DNA from: Herbiconiux sp. VKM Ac-1786
GTDB lineage: Bacteria; Actinomycetota; Actinomycetes; Actinomycetales; Microbacteriaceae
NCBI RefSeq assembly: GCF_015350805.1
Contig: NZ_JADKSG010000001.1
Span: 124,001-188,000, forward strand
Direction of reading: 5' to 3'
Length of the DNA: 64,000 nucleotides
Shown: in pieces, positions 19,975 through 33,812 of the stretch
Position numbering within the stretch: the stretch's first letter is position 1
Layout of the letters: the number at the start of each line of letters is the position of its first letter
Translations under genes and position numbers: made by a program
Notes under the pieces: model-generated
The model's input: only the letters and a program-made list of their open reading frames with translations
Databases searched by the model: none
What the model was told of the DNA's origin: nothing

Positions 19975-20273
19975 CACTGCTCCTCTCCGAGGATCGCGGT
20001 CACGCGGAAGCGCGAGCCGTCGTGATCGGGGGCGCCCGCGAGCGCCTGCTCGGTGGTGAGCGTGGCGCCGGGCACGTCGTCGCGGTACACGTTCTGCAAC
20101 GGGATCGGGTGGCTCGTGGCCGGCACGTCGGCCGTCGCCACCTCGGAGACCTTCGCGACGTTGTCGACGATCGAGCCGAGCTCGCTCGTGAGGCTCTCGA
20201 TCTCCTCGGGTGTCAGGGCGATCCGGGCGAGGTTCGCGAGATGCGCGACCTGCTCCTGGGTTATTTCGGACAT
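19974..20273 (-). CDS. gatC: Asp-tRNA(Asn)/Glu-tRNA(Gln) amidotransferase subunit C
   Basis: Small belt subunit that holds GatA to GatB. 99 residues, the usual length. The family N-terminus is clear ([20 protein letters not shown]), followed by [15 protein letters not shown] and a tail ending in [12 protein letters not shown]. The ATG at 20273 falls inside the last codons of the upstream hydrolase gene (13-base overlap). Its stop is shared with the gatA start as TGATG. Confidence 0.95.
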   Translation of the reverse strand: MSEITQEQVAHLANLARIALTPEEIESLTSELGSIVDNVAKVSEVATADVPATSHPIPLQNVYRDDVPGATLTTEQALAGAPDHDGSRFRVTAILGEEQ

Positions 20274-21487
20274 GGTGCTCCGGTGTTCTGTTCGCGAAGG
20301 GTGTGGGGCAATTCTACGGGGTGGGCGGTGCGGGCTCCGGGCCGGGCGGTCACCTCGTCGAGGAAGGCGATGGTGGCCTCGAGGGCGCGGCGGGCGTCGG
20401 GGAAGTCGAGCTTGAACTGGTACTCGTGGGGCAGCGAGGGCTCGTGGTCGGCAGGCCAGAACATCGTGGTGACGGGGACGCCGGCCGCGCGCATCCGCTC
20501 GCTCAGGGGTACGGACTGCACCGCCGTGAGGCCGTCGCCGTTGCCGCCCGACACGAAGGCCGGCGGGAACGCACCGGTCACCGCGCGGATCGTGCTCATC
20601 GAGTCGGCCGCCTCGGTCGCCGACCAGTCGCGACTGCCGGTGTAGGCCCAGAGGGCGCTCTTGAAGCCCCACTCGAGCACGCCGCTGAGGTGCGTCATCG
20701 CGTCGAGGTCGTAGATACCGCAGTGCAGCACGATGCCGGCGAGCTGACCGGGTTCGAGGGCGGGGCGGATGCCCGTGCGGGCCGCATACGCCGGGTTCAC
20801 GATCGCGGCCGTGAGCTGGCTCGCGAGCTGCGCGCCCGCCGAGTCGCCGGCGAGCACGATGCGCGCGGGGTCGATGCCGAGCTCGTCGGCGTGCCGGACG
20901 AGGTGGGCGAGGGCGTCGCCGAGCTGCCCCACGGCGGTGGGATAGGCGGCCTCGGGGGCGATCGTGTAGTCGACGGCGACGCCGACGTAGCCCACCGCGG
21001 CTAGGTGCCGGAGGTACGGGGTGACGTGGGCCTTGCTCCCCGAGATCCAGGCGCCGCCGTGGATCCAGACGACCACCGGCCGCGCCACCGCGCCGCCGCC
21101 CGCCGCGCCGCCACCCGCCGCGCCGTGGCCGCCGGTGCCGTCGGACGGCGCCGCGAGGCTGGAAGAGCCGTCGGCGTCGTCGGCATCGTCGGCCGAAGCG
21201 GCGTGGCCGGAGGAGTCGCTGCTGCCTTCGGCCGGGGCGATGAGGTCGAAGGTGCCGCCGGGGCGGCCGTCGACGGGGCCGTAGGGCACGTCGCGCAGCT
21301 CGCGGAACGTGCCGGGCGGGGCGTGGCGCTCCAGCTCGGCGACGGTGCGGCGGGCATCGCGGTCGAACACCGCGCGGATCGCCATCACCGCCGGCCACGG
21401 CGAGCTGCGCACCCACACGGCCGCCGCGCCGAGCCCGGCCGCCGCCGCCGCGATCACCCTACCGACCGCGGCCGTGCGCCCGCGCAT
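20261..21487 (-). CDS. Alpha/beta hydrolase (HSL/carboxylesterase-like)
   Basis: 408 residues. An N-terminal hydrophobic segment ([16 protein letters not shown]) may anchor or export it. The hydrolase core has the oxyanion motif [13 protein letters not shown] near residue 140, the nucleophile elbow [15 protein letters not shown] near 215 and a late [15 protein letters not shown] that can supply the His. Between FDLIAPAEG and [10 protein letters not shown] sits an Asp/Ala/Ser/Gly-rich low-complexity insert of about 45 residues not expected in the fold. The gene lies 3 bases after ligA and overlaps gatC by 13 bases, so it is cotranscribed with both. Substrate unknown; a link to tRNA amidation is not implied. 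Confidence 0.85.
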   Translation of the reverse strand: MRGRTAAVGRVIAAAAAGLGAAAVWVRSSPWPAVMAIRAVFDRDARRTVAELERHAPPGTFRELRDVPYGPVDGRPGGTFDLIAPAEGSSDSSGHAASADDADDADGSSSLAAPSDGTGGHGAAGGGAAGGGAVARPVVVWIHGGAWISGSKAHVTPYLRHLAAVGYVGVAVDYTIAPEAAYPTAVGQLGDALAHLVRHADELGIDPARIVLAGDSAGAQLASQLTAAIVNPAYAARTGIRPALEPGQLAGIVLHCGIYDLDAMTHLSGVLEWGFKSALWAYTGSRDWSATEAADSMSTIRAVTGAFPPAFVSGGNGDGLTAVQSVPLSERMRAAGVPVTTMFWPADHEPSLPHEYQFKLDFPDARRALEATIAFLDEVTARPGARTAHPVELPHTLREQNTGAPCPK

Positions 21488-21490
21488 CCG

Positions 21491-26474
<4,984 letters not shown>

Positions 26475-26525
26475 CGCTCCCCACCGCACCCACCACGCTC
26501 CGAGCTCCGCGCTCCGCGCCGTCAC

Positions 26526-26581
26526 CCGGGTCGCGCAAACGGCCCTCGTAGCGCTCCCGAAGGGCCGTTAGCGCGACCCGG
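26526..26581. terminator. GGGTCGCGC-type palindrome at the DUF559 3' end
   Basis: The arms 26526-26546 and 26561-26581 pair at 20 of 21 positions around a 14-base loop, with the same GGGTCGCGCAAACGGCC arm as at 16835. It separates the convergent EEP gene and the DUF559 gene. The TAA stop of the DUF559 gene (26568-26570) is inside the right arm, so the repeat forms the gene's last codons. Confidence 0.75.
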
Positions 26582-27527
26582 CCGCACCGCCCGTGTCACG
26601 CATGAGAGCCGAGCGGATGCGCGCCACGACGGTTCCCGGGTCGCCATACAAGCCCTGGCGGCGCACGACGACGACCGTCCAGCCCGCCTCGCGAAGCGAC
26701 TCGAGACGACGCAGATCCGTGTCGTACTGGACGTCGTCGGTGCGGTGCTGCTCCCCGTCGTACTCCACCACGACGCCATGACGGCGGTAGGCCATGTCGA
26801 CGCGGAACCGCCCGACCCCGTTCACCGTGAAGGCTCCGTCGAGCCACGCGCCGAGCTCGGGCTCGGGCAGCCCGGCCCGGGTGATCAGCAGCCGCAGGTG
26901 CGTCTCCGCCCGCGACTCCGCGCCGGCTCGCACGTCGACGAGCGCCCGCTGCAGCGCTGCGGCGCCGGGCGCCGAGTACCGGGCCACCCGGTCGCGGAGA
27001 GCGCCGAGCGGGACGTACGGGCGCCGCTCGCCGGGCAGAGGCCGGTACGGGTCGAGCAGGAGGTGGTCGGCGGCGGCGACCAGATCGCCGTGCCCGAGCA
27101 GCGTGCCGAGCTGGCACCAGGCCGTCGCCGCGTCGACCACCCGGAGCCCGCGGCGCTGCACGACGCGGAGCTCGAGGTCGCGGAGGCGGTGCCCCCAGAC
27201 CGCGCGGGATCGCGGAACGGCCGCGGGCGCCAGCACCGAGACCGACAGCGGTGCCCGCTCGAGCCGCCGCGGCAGAGGGCAGTCCCAGACGAGGGCCGCC
27301 GTTCCGTGACTGAAGAAGTGCGAGGCGGGCGCCCTCGCCTGGTACGCCGCCGCGAGTTCGGAGAGCGCGAGCTGCGCAGGCGCAGGGGCCGGAACGCGCA
27401 CACCGTGGAACGGGCGCGCGAGATCGGGCCCGCGCATCCGGTGCCGGCCGACCCGTTCGCCGAGGCCCTCGCGCACCGTGAACGCGCGCCCGGACAGCCC
27501 TTGCGGCAGCGGAACCCGTGCACTCAC
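26568..27527 (-). CDS. DUF559 (Vsr-like endonuclease fold) protein with AbiEi-like N-terminus
   Basis: 319 residues, function unknown. The N-terminus (FTVREGLGERVGRHRMRGPDL, then HGVRVP) resembles the winged-helix AbiEi-antitoxin-like domain often fused to DUF559. The middle holds FFSHGTAALVWDCPLPR and VVDAATAWCQLGTLL. The C-terminus is the DUF559 domain: ESRAETHLRLLITRAGLPEPE near residue 210, FRVDMAYRRHGVVVEYDGEQH near 248 with the Glu-Tyr-Asp...His core, then WTVVVVRRQGLYGDPG. Members are similar to Vsr-type mismatch nucleases, so a DNA-cutting role is plausible but unproven. I chose the GTG at 27527 by alignment with the decayed copy at 1404. The gene is flanked by palindromes on both sides and has a TGTGGATAA box 39 bases upstream. 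No partner toxin gene is seen. Confidence 0.75.
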   Translation of the reverse strand: MSARVPLPQGLSGRAFTVREGLGERVGRHRMRGPDLARPFHGVRVPAPAPAQLALSELAAAYQARAPASHFFSHGTAALVWDCPLPRRLERAPLSVSVLAPAAVPRSRAVWGHRLRDLELRVVQRRGLRVVDAATAWCQLGTLLGHGDLVAAADHLLLDPYRPLPGERRPYVPLGALRDRVARYSAPGAAALQRALVDVRAGAESRAETHLRLLITRAGLPEPELGAWLDGAFTVNGVGRFRVDMAYRRHGVVVEYDGEQHRTDDVQYDTDLRRLESLREAGWTVVVVRRQGLYGDPGTVVARIRSALMRDTGGAAGSR

Positions 27528-27566
27528 CCGCCCACAGTGCCCCACGAGCGCCCCACCGCGCAGAAC

Positions 27567-27575
27567 TTATCCACA
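27567..27575 (-). promoter_or_regulatory. TGTGGATAA box upstream of the intact DUF559 gene
   Basis: The plus strand reads TTATCCACA, a perfect DnaA-box consensus. In gene orientation it is TGTGGATAA, 39 bases before the GTG at 27527. The decayed paralog has the same 9-mer in the same orientation at 38 bases. Confidence 0.6.
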
Positions 27576-27585
27576 GCCCGCGATC

Positions 27586-27639
27586 GGGGTAGCGCTAACG
27601 GCCATCCCCCGCCGCGCGAAGGGCCTTTTGCGCGACCCC
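27586..27639. terminator. Imperfect GGGTAGCGC-type palindrome between glgX2 and DUF559
   Basis: GGGGTAGCGCTAACGGCC at 27586 faces a right arm ending GGGCCTTTTGCGCGACCCC at 27639. About 18 of 22 positions pair. It lies downstream of the second glgX (minus strand), where the right-arm A-tract/stem/T-tract could end transcription. It also forms the upstream flank of the DUF559 gene. Confidence 0.6.
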
Positions 27640-27713
27640 GGCGGGGAGGTGGGCGAGGGGGACGAGAGCGCGAGGGACGAGGGGGCGTGGGGCGAGGAGC
27701 GAGGGTGGTGCGG

Positions 27714-29774
27714 TCAGTCAGACAGCGCCCGGTACAGCTGCAGCGACGCCGCCGCCACCGCGACCGGCGCCCCCGGCGCGACGCGCAGCAGCTCGTGCCC
27801 CGCGGGCAGCACGTCGTTCGACGAGTCCCAGAGCAGCTCGTACGCCACGACCCCCTCGTGCTCCGGCAGCGTCACCGTGATCGGCGACTCCACTCCGTGG
27901 ATCACCGTCAGGATCCGGTTGAACGGCTCCTGCTCGGGCGTCGACGCCGCCACGTACTGCAGCGTGCGGTTCTCGGGCGAGTTCCAGTCGGCGATCGACA
28001 TCGACTCCCCCGCGGCGTCGTACCAGTCCATCTGGCTCGACCCGGGCGTGCGCTCGCCGAACACCCCGTAGCGCACGGGGCGCAGCGCCGGGTTCTCCCG
28101 CCGCATCCGCAGCAGGTGCTGGGTGGTGCGCCAGAGGTCCTTCTGCCAGGTGCGCCTGTCCCACGAGAGCCAGGTCAGCTCGCTGTCGTGGCAGTAGGCG
28201 TTGTTGTTGCCCTTCTGGCTGCGCCCGAACTCGTCGCCCGCGGTGATCATCGGCACCCCCGCCGAGAGCAGCAGCGTGCCCATCAGGTTGCGCATCGCGC
28301 GGCGCCGGGCCTGCTCGATCGTGCGCGAGGTCGTCGGCCCCTCGATGCCGTGGTTGTACGACATGTTGTTGTCGCTGCCGTCGCGGTTCGACTCCCCGTT
28401 GCCCACGTTGTGCTTGAGGTTGTAGGCCGTGAGGTCGGCGAGGGTGAATCCGTCGTGGGCCGTCACGAAGTCGATCGAGGCGAGCGGGCCGCGGGCCTGC
28501 GCGAAGGTGTTCGACGATCCGGCGATGCGCGTGGCGAGCATCCCGACCCCGTCGCCCGGGTTGCCGTTCTCGCGGATCGACTTGATGTCGCGCAGCCAGA
28601 ACTTTCGCATGCGGTCGCGGTAGCGGTCGTTCCACTCCGACCAGCCCTTGGGGAAGTTGCCGGTCTGCCAGCCGCCCATCCCGACGTCCCACGGCTCGGC
28701 GATCATCTTCACGTCGGCGAGCTCGGGGTCGCTGACGATGCCGGTGATCAGCGGATGCTCGTGGTCGTAGTAGTGGTCGCCGTTCCGCCCGAGCGTGGCC
28801 GCCAGGTCGAAGCGGAACCCGTCCACCTGCACGTCGTTCGCCCAGTACTTCAGCGAATCGAGGATCATCCGCGACACGGCCGGCGTCGACGTGTCGATCG
28901 AGTTGCCGCACCCCGTCACGTCGACGTAGTCGCCGCGCGCCGTCTGCCGGTAGTAACCGGCGTTGTCGATGCCGCGGAAGCTCGTGGTCGGGCCCATCCG
29001 CCCCTCTTCGGCGGTGTGGTTGTAGACCACGTCGAGGATGACCTCGAGCCCCGCCTCGTGCAGCAGCTTCACCATGCCCTTGAACTCGCGCAGCACCGCC
29101 GCCGGCCCCTCGGCCTGGGCCGTGCGCGAGGCGTAGAGCGAGTGCGGGGCGAAGAACCCGAGCGTGTTGTAGCCCCAGTAGTTCGTGAGGCCCTGCTTCT
29201 GCAGCCGCTGCTCGGAGACGAAGGCGTGCACCGGCAGCAGCTCGACCGCGGTCACGCCGAGGCTCTTCAGATAGCCGATCGAGGTGTCGTGGGCGAGGCC
29301 CGCGTAGGTGCCGCGCAGGTGCTCGGGGATGCGCGGGTTGAGCTTCGAGAGCCCCTTCACGTGCGCCTCGTAGATGACGGTGTGATCCAGCGGCGTGTTC
29401 GGCTTCGTGACGCCTCGCCAGTCGAACTCCTCGTCGACGACGACGCTCCGCCACTGGTCGCGGCCCGAGCGCACCAGCCCGCGGGCGTAGGGGTCGATCA
29501 GGGGCAGGCTCGGGTCGAAGGCGTTCTGCGCGCCCTCGGGGCCGTTCACGCGCAGAGTGTAGCGCCGGCCGGGCACGAGTCCGGCGCTGCGGGCCGACCA
29601 GACGTCGCACGCCTCGTCGCGGGTGAGGGGCACCGTCTCATAGACCCAGTTCGGGTCCTTCCGGTCGTAGAGCAGCAGGTCGATGCTCGTCGCGGTCGAC
29701 GACCAGACCCGGAGCTCGCCGCCGTCGGAGGTCTGGCGGACGCCCAGCCGGGCGAGGGGGTCGGCCTCAGTCAT
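27714..29774 (-). CDS. glgX: Glycogen debranching enzyme GlgX (second copy)
   Basis: GH13 debranching enzyme, 686 residues, paralogous to the enzyme at 2657 but clearly diverged. After a CBM48-like N-terminal domain (LGVRQTSDGGELRVWSST) come the conserved regions DVVYNHTAEEGR near residue 246, GFRFDLAATLGR near 320, MIAEPWDVGMGGW near 356 and FVTAHDGFTLADL near 436. It sits next to glgP, glgE and glgB, so it probably acts in glycogen turnover, while the first copy serves trehalose formation. It is divergent from the cysteine desulfurase gene with 48 bases between. The ATG at 29774 lies 7 bases after a TACTCT hexamer with no ribosome site. Confidence 0.93.
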   Translation of the reverse strand: MTEADPLARLGVRQTSDGGELRVWSSTATSIDLLLYDRKDPNWVYETVPLTRDEACDVWSARSAGLVPGRRYTLRVNGPEGAQNAFDPSLPLIDPYARGLVRSGRDQWRSVVVDEEFDWRGVTKPNTPLDHTVIYEAHVKGLSKLNPRIPEHLRGTYAGLAHDTSIGYLKSLGVTAVELLPVHAFVSEQRLQKQGLTNYWGYNTLGFFAPHSLYASRTAQAEGPAAVLREFKGMVKLLHEAGLEVILDVVYNHTAEEGRMGPTTSFRGIDNAGYYRQTARGDYVDVTGCGNSIDTSTPAVSRMILDSLKYWANDVQVDGFRFDLAATLGRNGDHYYDHEHPLITGIVSDPELADVKMIAEPWDVGMGGWQTGNFPKGWSEWNDRYRDRMRKFWLRDIKSIRENGNPGDGVGMLATRIAGSSNTFAQARGPLASIDFVTAHDGFTLADLTAYNLKHNVGNGESNRDGSDNNMSYNHGIEGPTTSRTIEQARRRAMRNLMGTLLLSAGVPMITAGDEFGRSQKGNNNAYCHDSELTWLSWDRRTWQKDLWRTTQHLLRMRRENPALRPVRYGVFGERTPGSSQMDWYDAAGESMSIADWNSPENRTLQYVAASTPEQEPFNRILTVIHGVESPITVTLPEHEGVVAYELLWDSSNDVLPAGHELLRVAPGAPVAVAAASLQLYRALSD

Positions 29775-29781
29775 GCGACTT

Positions 29782-29787
29782 AGAGTA
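29782..29787 (-). promoter_or_regulatory. Candidate -10 (TACTCT), leaderless glgX2 start
   Basis: TACTCT on the minus strand ends 7 bases before the glgX2 ATG. The overlapping TAGAGT on the plus strand (29781-29786) could serve the divergent cysteine desulfurase gene. Confidence 0.4.
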
Positions 29788-29822
29788 GTCACAGCCGGTT
29801 CGCCCACTGAAATCCCCTCATC

Positions 29823-31013
29823 ATGCCTGTCTACCTCGATCACGCCGCCACCACGCCGATGCTGCCCGTCGCGCGCGCGGCCTACGTCGACGCGCTCGGC
29901 GTGGTGGGCAATCCCTCGTCGATCCACAGCCAGGGCCAGCAGGCGAAGCGGATGCTCGAGGAGGCGCGCGAGGCGATCGCGGCGTCGCTCGGGGCCGAGC
30001 CCGTCGAGGTCATCCTCACCTCGGGCGGCACCGAGTCGATCAACCTCGGGGTGAAGGGCCTGTACTGGAAGCGTGCGCCGCGCCGGGTCGTGCTCGTGCC
30101 GGGCGGCGAGCACCACGCCACGGTCGACGCGGTCGAGTGGCTGGCGTCGCACGAGGGCGCCGAGGTCGTGACGATGCCGGTGGATGCGCTCGGCCGCCTC
30201 CATCCCTCGGTGCTGTCCTCGGCGCTCGACCAGCACGGCGACGACGTCGCGCTGGTGAGCCTGCTCTGGGCGAACAACGAGGTGGGCACGATCAACGACG
30301 TCGCGGAGCTCGTGGCGGTGGCCCGGGCCTCCGGGGTGCCCGTGCACGTGGATGCCGTGGCGGCCTACGGCTACCTGCCGATCGACTTCGCCGCGGTCGG
30401 GGCGGCGGCGCTCAGCGTCTCGGCGCACAAGATCGGCGGCCCGGTCGGCATGGGCGCGCTGGTGCTGGCGCGGGCGTGGGAGGTGGAGCCGCTGATCCAC
30501 GGCGGCAGCCAGCAGCGCGTGCGCTCGGGCACCCAGGACGTGGCGGGCGCGGTGGCCTTCGCGGCCGCCGCGAGTGCGACGCGTCCGCTGCCGGAGCCCT
30601 CGTTCGTGGCCGAGCTCGCGGCGCTGCGGGACCGGCTCGTGGCGGGCATCCGCTCGGCCGTGCCCGAGGCCGTGCTGCGCGGGGACCCGTCGAGCGAGGG
30701 CCGCCTGCCCGGCAACGCCCACGTCACCTTCCCGGGCTGCGACGGCGACTCGCTGCTGTTCCTGCTCGACCTCGCCGGCTTCTCGGTCTCGACGGGGTCG
30801 GCCTGTCAGGCTGGCGTGCCCGAGATCTCGCACGTGCTGCTCGCAATGGGCATCCCCACCGACGAGGCACGCGGCGCCCTCCGCTTCACCCTCGGCCACG
30901 GCACCACGGCCGCGGAGGTCGACGCCCTGATCGCGGCCCTCCCCCCGGCCTACGCCTCGGCCCGCCGCGCAGGCCACGCGACCCGAACCCCCGCCCCGAC
31001 GGCGTTCGGGTAG
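29823..31013 (+). CDS. Cysteine desulfurase (IscS/NifS-like, class V aminotransferase)
   Basis: PLP enzyme that removes sulfur from cysteine as an enzyme-bound persulfide for tRNA thiolation and Fe-S assembly. 396 residues. It starts VYLDHAATTPMLPVARAA, has LTSGGTESINLGVKGLYW, the conserved His in PGGEHHATVDAVEWL, the PLP Lys in LSVSAHKIGGPVGMGALV near residue 206 and the persulfide Cys in VSTGSACQAGVPEISHVLL near 325. It is the likely sulfur donor for MnmA encoded nearby. The TAG stop lies inside the left arm of the palindrome at 31003. No Shine-Dalgarno sequence is evident. Confidence 0.93.
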   Translation: MPVYLDHAATTPMLPVARAAYVDALGVVGNPSSIHSQGQQAKRMLEEAREAIAASLGAEPVEVILTSGGTESINLGVKGLYWKRAPRRVVLVPGGEHHATVDAVEWLASHEGAEVVTMPVDALGRLHPSVLSSALDQHGDDVALVSLLWANNEVGTINDVAELVAVARASGVPVHVDAVAAYGYLPIDFAAVGAAALSVSAHKIGGPVGMGALVLARAWEVEPLIHGGSQQRVRSGTQDVAGAVAFAAAASATRPLPEPSFVAELAALRDRLVAGIRSAVPEAVLRGDPSSEGRLPGNAHVTFPGCDGDSLLFLLDLAGFSVSTGSACQAGVPEISHVLLAMGIPTDEARGALRFTLGHGTTAAEVDALIAALPPAYASARRAGHATRTPAPTAFG

Positions 31014-31064
31014 CGCAAAAGGCCCTTCCCTCCGGCGGGAAGGGCCTTTTGCGCTACCGGAACG
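31003..31064. terminator. Bidirectional terminator, GGGTAGCGC-type palindrome (27 of 28 bp)
   Basis: The arms 31003-31030 and 31037-31064 pair at 27 of 28 positions with a 6-base loop. The inner AAAAGGCCCTTCCC stem is a textbook two-way intrinsic terminator with A4/T4 flanks. It separates the convergent cysteine desulfurase and glgP genes, and the desulfurase stop codon is in the left arm. Confidence 0.85.
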
Positions 31065-31073
31065 CGCGCGGGG

Positions 31074-33698
31074 CTAGTGGGCGACTGAGATGAGGCCCAG
31101 TTCGGCGGGGGAGGCCAGGTTCGCGTGCTTGGGGACGATGCGCACCGTGTAGCCGAAGGAGCCGGCGCGGCCGAGCTGCACGGTGCCCGAGTAGACCAGC
31201 TCGCCCGAGGAGCCGGGCTCCGAGGTGCCGGCGGAGGAGCCGGCGGAGGAGTCGGGGTCGGCATCGGAGCCGGCGTCGCGGCCCGGCGCGGTCGTCAGCT
31301 CGGCCGTGTGCGTCTCGGCGAGCTCGTCGCCGTGCACCGCGTGCCCGTACACGACCTCGACCGCCACGTCTGACGGGGAGAGCCCGCCCAGCTGCACGTG
31401 GGCCCGCACGTGCAGCTCGTCGCCGACCTGGGGCGTGTCGTCGAGCCCGCCCGACTCGACGTGCACGACGGAGACTCCCGGCCAGGCGGCGCGCACGCGC
31501 TCCTTCCAGGCGGCGAGCGCCCGGGCCGCCGAGTGGTCGTCGGCCGTCATCACCCGCTCGGCCGCGGCGGCCGGGATGTACAGGCGCGTGACGTACTCGC
31601 GCACCATGCGCTCGGCGCTCAGCTCGGGCGAGAGCGTGGCGAGGGTGTGCCGGATGCTCTGCAGCCAGTGCTGCGGGACGCCGTCGGCGTCGCGGTCGTA
31701 GAACCGCGGCGCGACCTGGTTCTCGAGCAGGTCGTAGAGGGCCTCGGCCTCGATGGCGTCGCGCTCGGCCGCGTCGCCCGCGGAGTCGGCGGTGGGGATG
31801 GCCCAGCCGTTCTCGCCGTCGAAGTACTCGTTCCACCAGCCGTCGAGGATGGAGAGGTTGAGACCTCCGTTCAGCGCCGCCTTCATGCCGGAGGTGCCGC
31901 AGGCCTCGAGGGGCCGGAGCGGGTTGTTCAGCCAGACGTCGGTGCCCGGATAGAGCAGCTGCGCCATGCCGATGTCGTAGTTCGGCAGGAAGACGATGTG
32001 CGTGCGCACCTCGGGGTCGCTCGCGAACTGCACGAGCTTCTGGATCAGCCGTTTGCCCTCGTCGTCGGCCGGGTGCGACTTGCCCGCGATCACGAACTGC
32101 ACGGGCCGCTCGGGGTTCAGCAGGATGGCCTTCAGCCGCGCCGGGTCGTGCAGCATCAGCGTGAGCCGCTTGTAGGTCGGCACGCGCCGGGCGAAGCCGA
32201 TGGTCAGCACGGACGGGTCGAGCAGGCTCTGGAACCAGGCCGGCGGGATGGAGTCGGGGTTCTGCTCGCGCCATGCCTCGGTGACGCGACGGCGGGCGTC
32301 GTGCACGAGCTGGCGCCGCATGTCGCCGCGCACGGCCCAGAGCTCGCCGTCGGTGACCGCGTCGGAGCGCCAGTCGGCGACGGTGGTGTCGCCCGTGCCG
32401 AGCTTGGTGCGGGCGAGCTCCTGCAGCAGCGGGTCGGTCCAGGTGGGGGCGTGCACGCCGTTCGTGACCGAGGTGATCGGCACGTCGTCGCGGTCGAAGC
32501 CCGGCCAGAGGCCGCTGAACATGCCGCGCGAGACGGCGCCGTGCAGCACCGAGACGCCGTTCGTGCGCTGGCCGAGCCGCAGGCCGAGCACGGCCATGTT
32601 GAACACGTCCGGCGAGCCGCCCTCATAGTCCTCGGCGCCGAGCGAGAGCACCGACGAGGCCTCGAGCCCGGGCAGCATGTCGGTGGAGAAGTAGCGCTCG
32701 ACCAGCCCTCGGTCGAAGCGGTCGATGCCAGCCGGCACCGGGGTGTGCGTGGTGAAGACGGTGCCCGCGCGCACGACCTGCAGCGCCTCGTCGAACGAGA
32801 GGCCGTTGCCGATGAGCGCCGAGATGCGCTCGAGGCCGAGGAACCCGGCGTGCCCCTCGTTGGTGTGGTAGACCTCGGGCATCGGCTGGTCGGTGAGCTC
32901 GGAGACGACCTCGAGCGCCCGCACGCCGCCGATGCCGAGCAGCAGCTCCTGCAGCAGGCGGTGCTCGCCGCCGCCGCCGTAGAGGCGGTCGGTCACGCTG
33001 CGCAGGGCGTCGTCGTTGTCGGGGATGTCGGTGTCGAGCATGAGCAGGCGCACGCGGCCGACCTGCGCCTGCCAGATGCGCGCGTAGAGGGCCCGGTCAT
33101 CGGGCAGGGCGAGCACGATCTGGGCGGGGGTGCCGTCGGCGAGGCGCAGCACCGAGAGCGGCAGGCCGTCGGGGTCGAGCACCGGGTAGCTCTCCTCCTG
33201 CCAGCCGTCGCGGGAGATGGCCTGCCGGAAGTAGCCCGAGCGGTAGAACAGGCCCACACCGATGATCGGCACGCCGAGGTCGGAGGCCGCCTTGAGGTGG
33301 TCGCCGGCGAGGATGCCGAGCCCGCCGGAGTACTGCGGGAGCGCGGCCGCGATGCCGAACTCGGGCGAGAAGTAGCCGATCGAGCGCGGCCGCGGGCCCT
33401 CGAGGCCCTGGTACCAGCGCGGTTCGCCGAGGTAGGCGTTCAGGTCGTCGCGCAGGCTGTTCGCCCACGCCACGAAGCCCTGGTCCTGGGCGAGCTGCTC
33501 GAGCCGCTCGGGGCGCACCGCGCCGAGCAGCGCCACCGGGTCGCCCTGGGTCGAACGCCAGTCGTCGGGCGAGATGTGGGCGAAGATCTGCTGGGTCGGC
33601 TGGTGCCAGGCCCAGCGCAGGTTGGCGGCGAGTTCCCCGAGCGCCGACAGCGCCTCGGGCAGTACGGAACGGACGGTGAACCTGCGGATCGCTCTCAC
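31074..33698 (-). CDS. glgP: Alpha-glucan phosphorylase (GT35, DUF3417 type)
   Basis: Phosphorolyses alpha-1,4-glucans to glucose-1-phosphate. 874 residues. The N-terminal DUF3417-like domain (LGELAANLRWAWHQPTQQIF) marks the TIGR02094 branch. Then come SIGYFSPEFGIAAALPQYSG, EVYHTNEGHAGFLGLERI, FTTHTPVPAGIDRF, VTNGVHAPTW and FARRVPTYKRLTLM. The PLP-binding segment is EACGTSGMKAALNGGLNLS with Lys near residue 603. The C-terminus has an extra beta-rich domain with an Asp/Ser/Gly-rich insert. I chose the GTG at 33698 because AAGGAGGG lies about 6 bases upstream, the best ribosome site in this region. It is divergent from glgE across 114 bases. Confidence 0.95.
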   Translation of the reverse strand: MRAIRRFTVRSVLPEALSALGELAANLRWAWHQPTQQIFAHISPDDWRSTQGDPVALLGAVRPERLEQLAQDQGFVAWANSLRDDLNAYLGEPRWYQGLEGPRPRSIGYFSPEFGIAAALPQYSGGLGILAGDHLKAASDLGVPIIGVGLFYRSGYFRQAISRDGWQEESYPVLDPDGLPLSVLRLADGTPAQIVLALPDDRALYARIWQAQVGRVRLLMLDTDIPDNDDALRSVTDRLYGGGGEHRLLQELLLGIGGVRALEVVSELTDQPMPEVYHTNEGHAGFLGLERISALIGNGLSFDEALQVVRAGTVFTTHTPVPAGIDRFDRGLVERYFSTDMLPGLEASSVLSLGAEDYEGGSPDVFNMAVLGLRLGQRTNGVSVLHGAVSRGMFSGLWPGFDRDDVPITSVTNGVHAPTWTDPLLQELARTKLGTGDTTVADWRSDAVTDGELWAVRGDMRRQLVHDARRRVTEAWREQNPDSIPPAWFQSLLDPSVLTIGFARRVPTYKRLTLMLHDPARLKAILLNPERPVQFVIAGKSHPADDEGKRLIQKLVQFASDPEVRTHIVFLPNYDIGMAQLLYPGTDVWLNNPLRPLEACGTSGMKAALNGGLNLSILDGWWNEYFDGENGWAIPTADSAGDAAERDAIEAEALYDLLENQVAPRFYDRDADGVPQHWLQSIRHTLATLSPELSAERMVREYVTRLYIPAAAAERVMTADDHSAARALAAWKERVRAAWPGVSVVHVESGGLDDTPQVGDELHVRAHVQLGGLSPSDVAVEVVYGHAVHGDELAETHTAELTTAPGRDAGSDADPDSSAGSSAGTSEPGSSGELVYSGTVQLGRAGSFGYTVRIVPKHANLASPAELGLISVAH

Positions 33699-33799
33699 GC
33701 GACGCCCTCCTTCGAACGATGGGTCCTCGATCCCGGCAAGCATAGGGCCGAGGGGCGACGTCGGCGTGAACAGGCCGTTGCAGGCCCACCCTTTCTCGG

Positions 33800-33805
33800 T
33801 AGGGT
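33800..33805 (+). promoter_or_regulatory. Candidate glgE promoter (TTGCAG-16-TAGGGT), leaderless
   Basis: TAGGGT ends 7 bases before the GTG start of glgE. A TTGCAG hexamer at 33778-33783 gives a 16-base spacer. Transcription would start at or just before the start codon. Confidence 0.5.
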
Positions 33806-33812
33806 CTGACAT

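Noticed and set aside
26568-27527. DUF559 gene as a type IV toxin-antitoxin system (AbiEi-like N-terminus)
   Set aside because: No AbiEii nucleotidyltransferase toxin or other partner gene lies next to either copy; neighbours are housekeeping genes.
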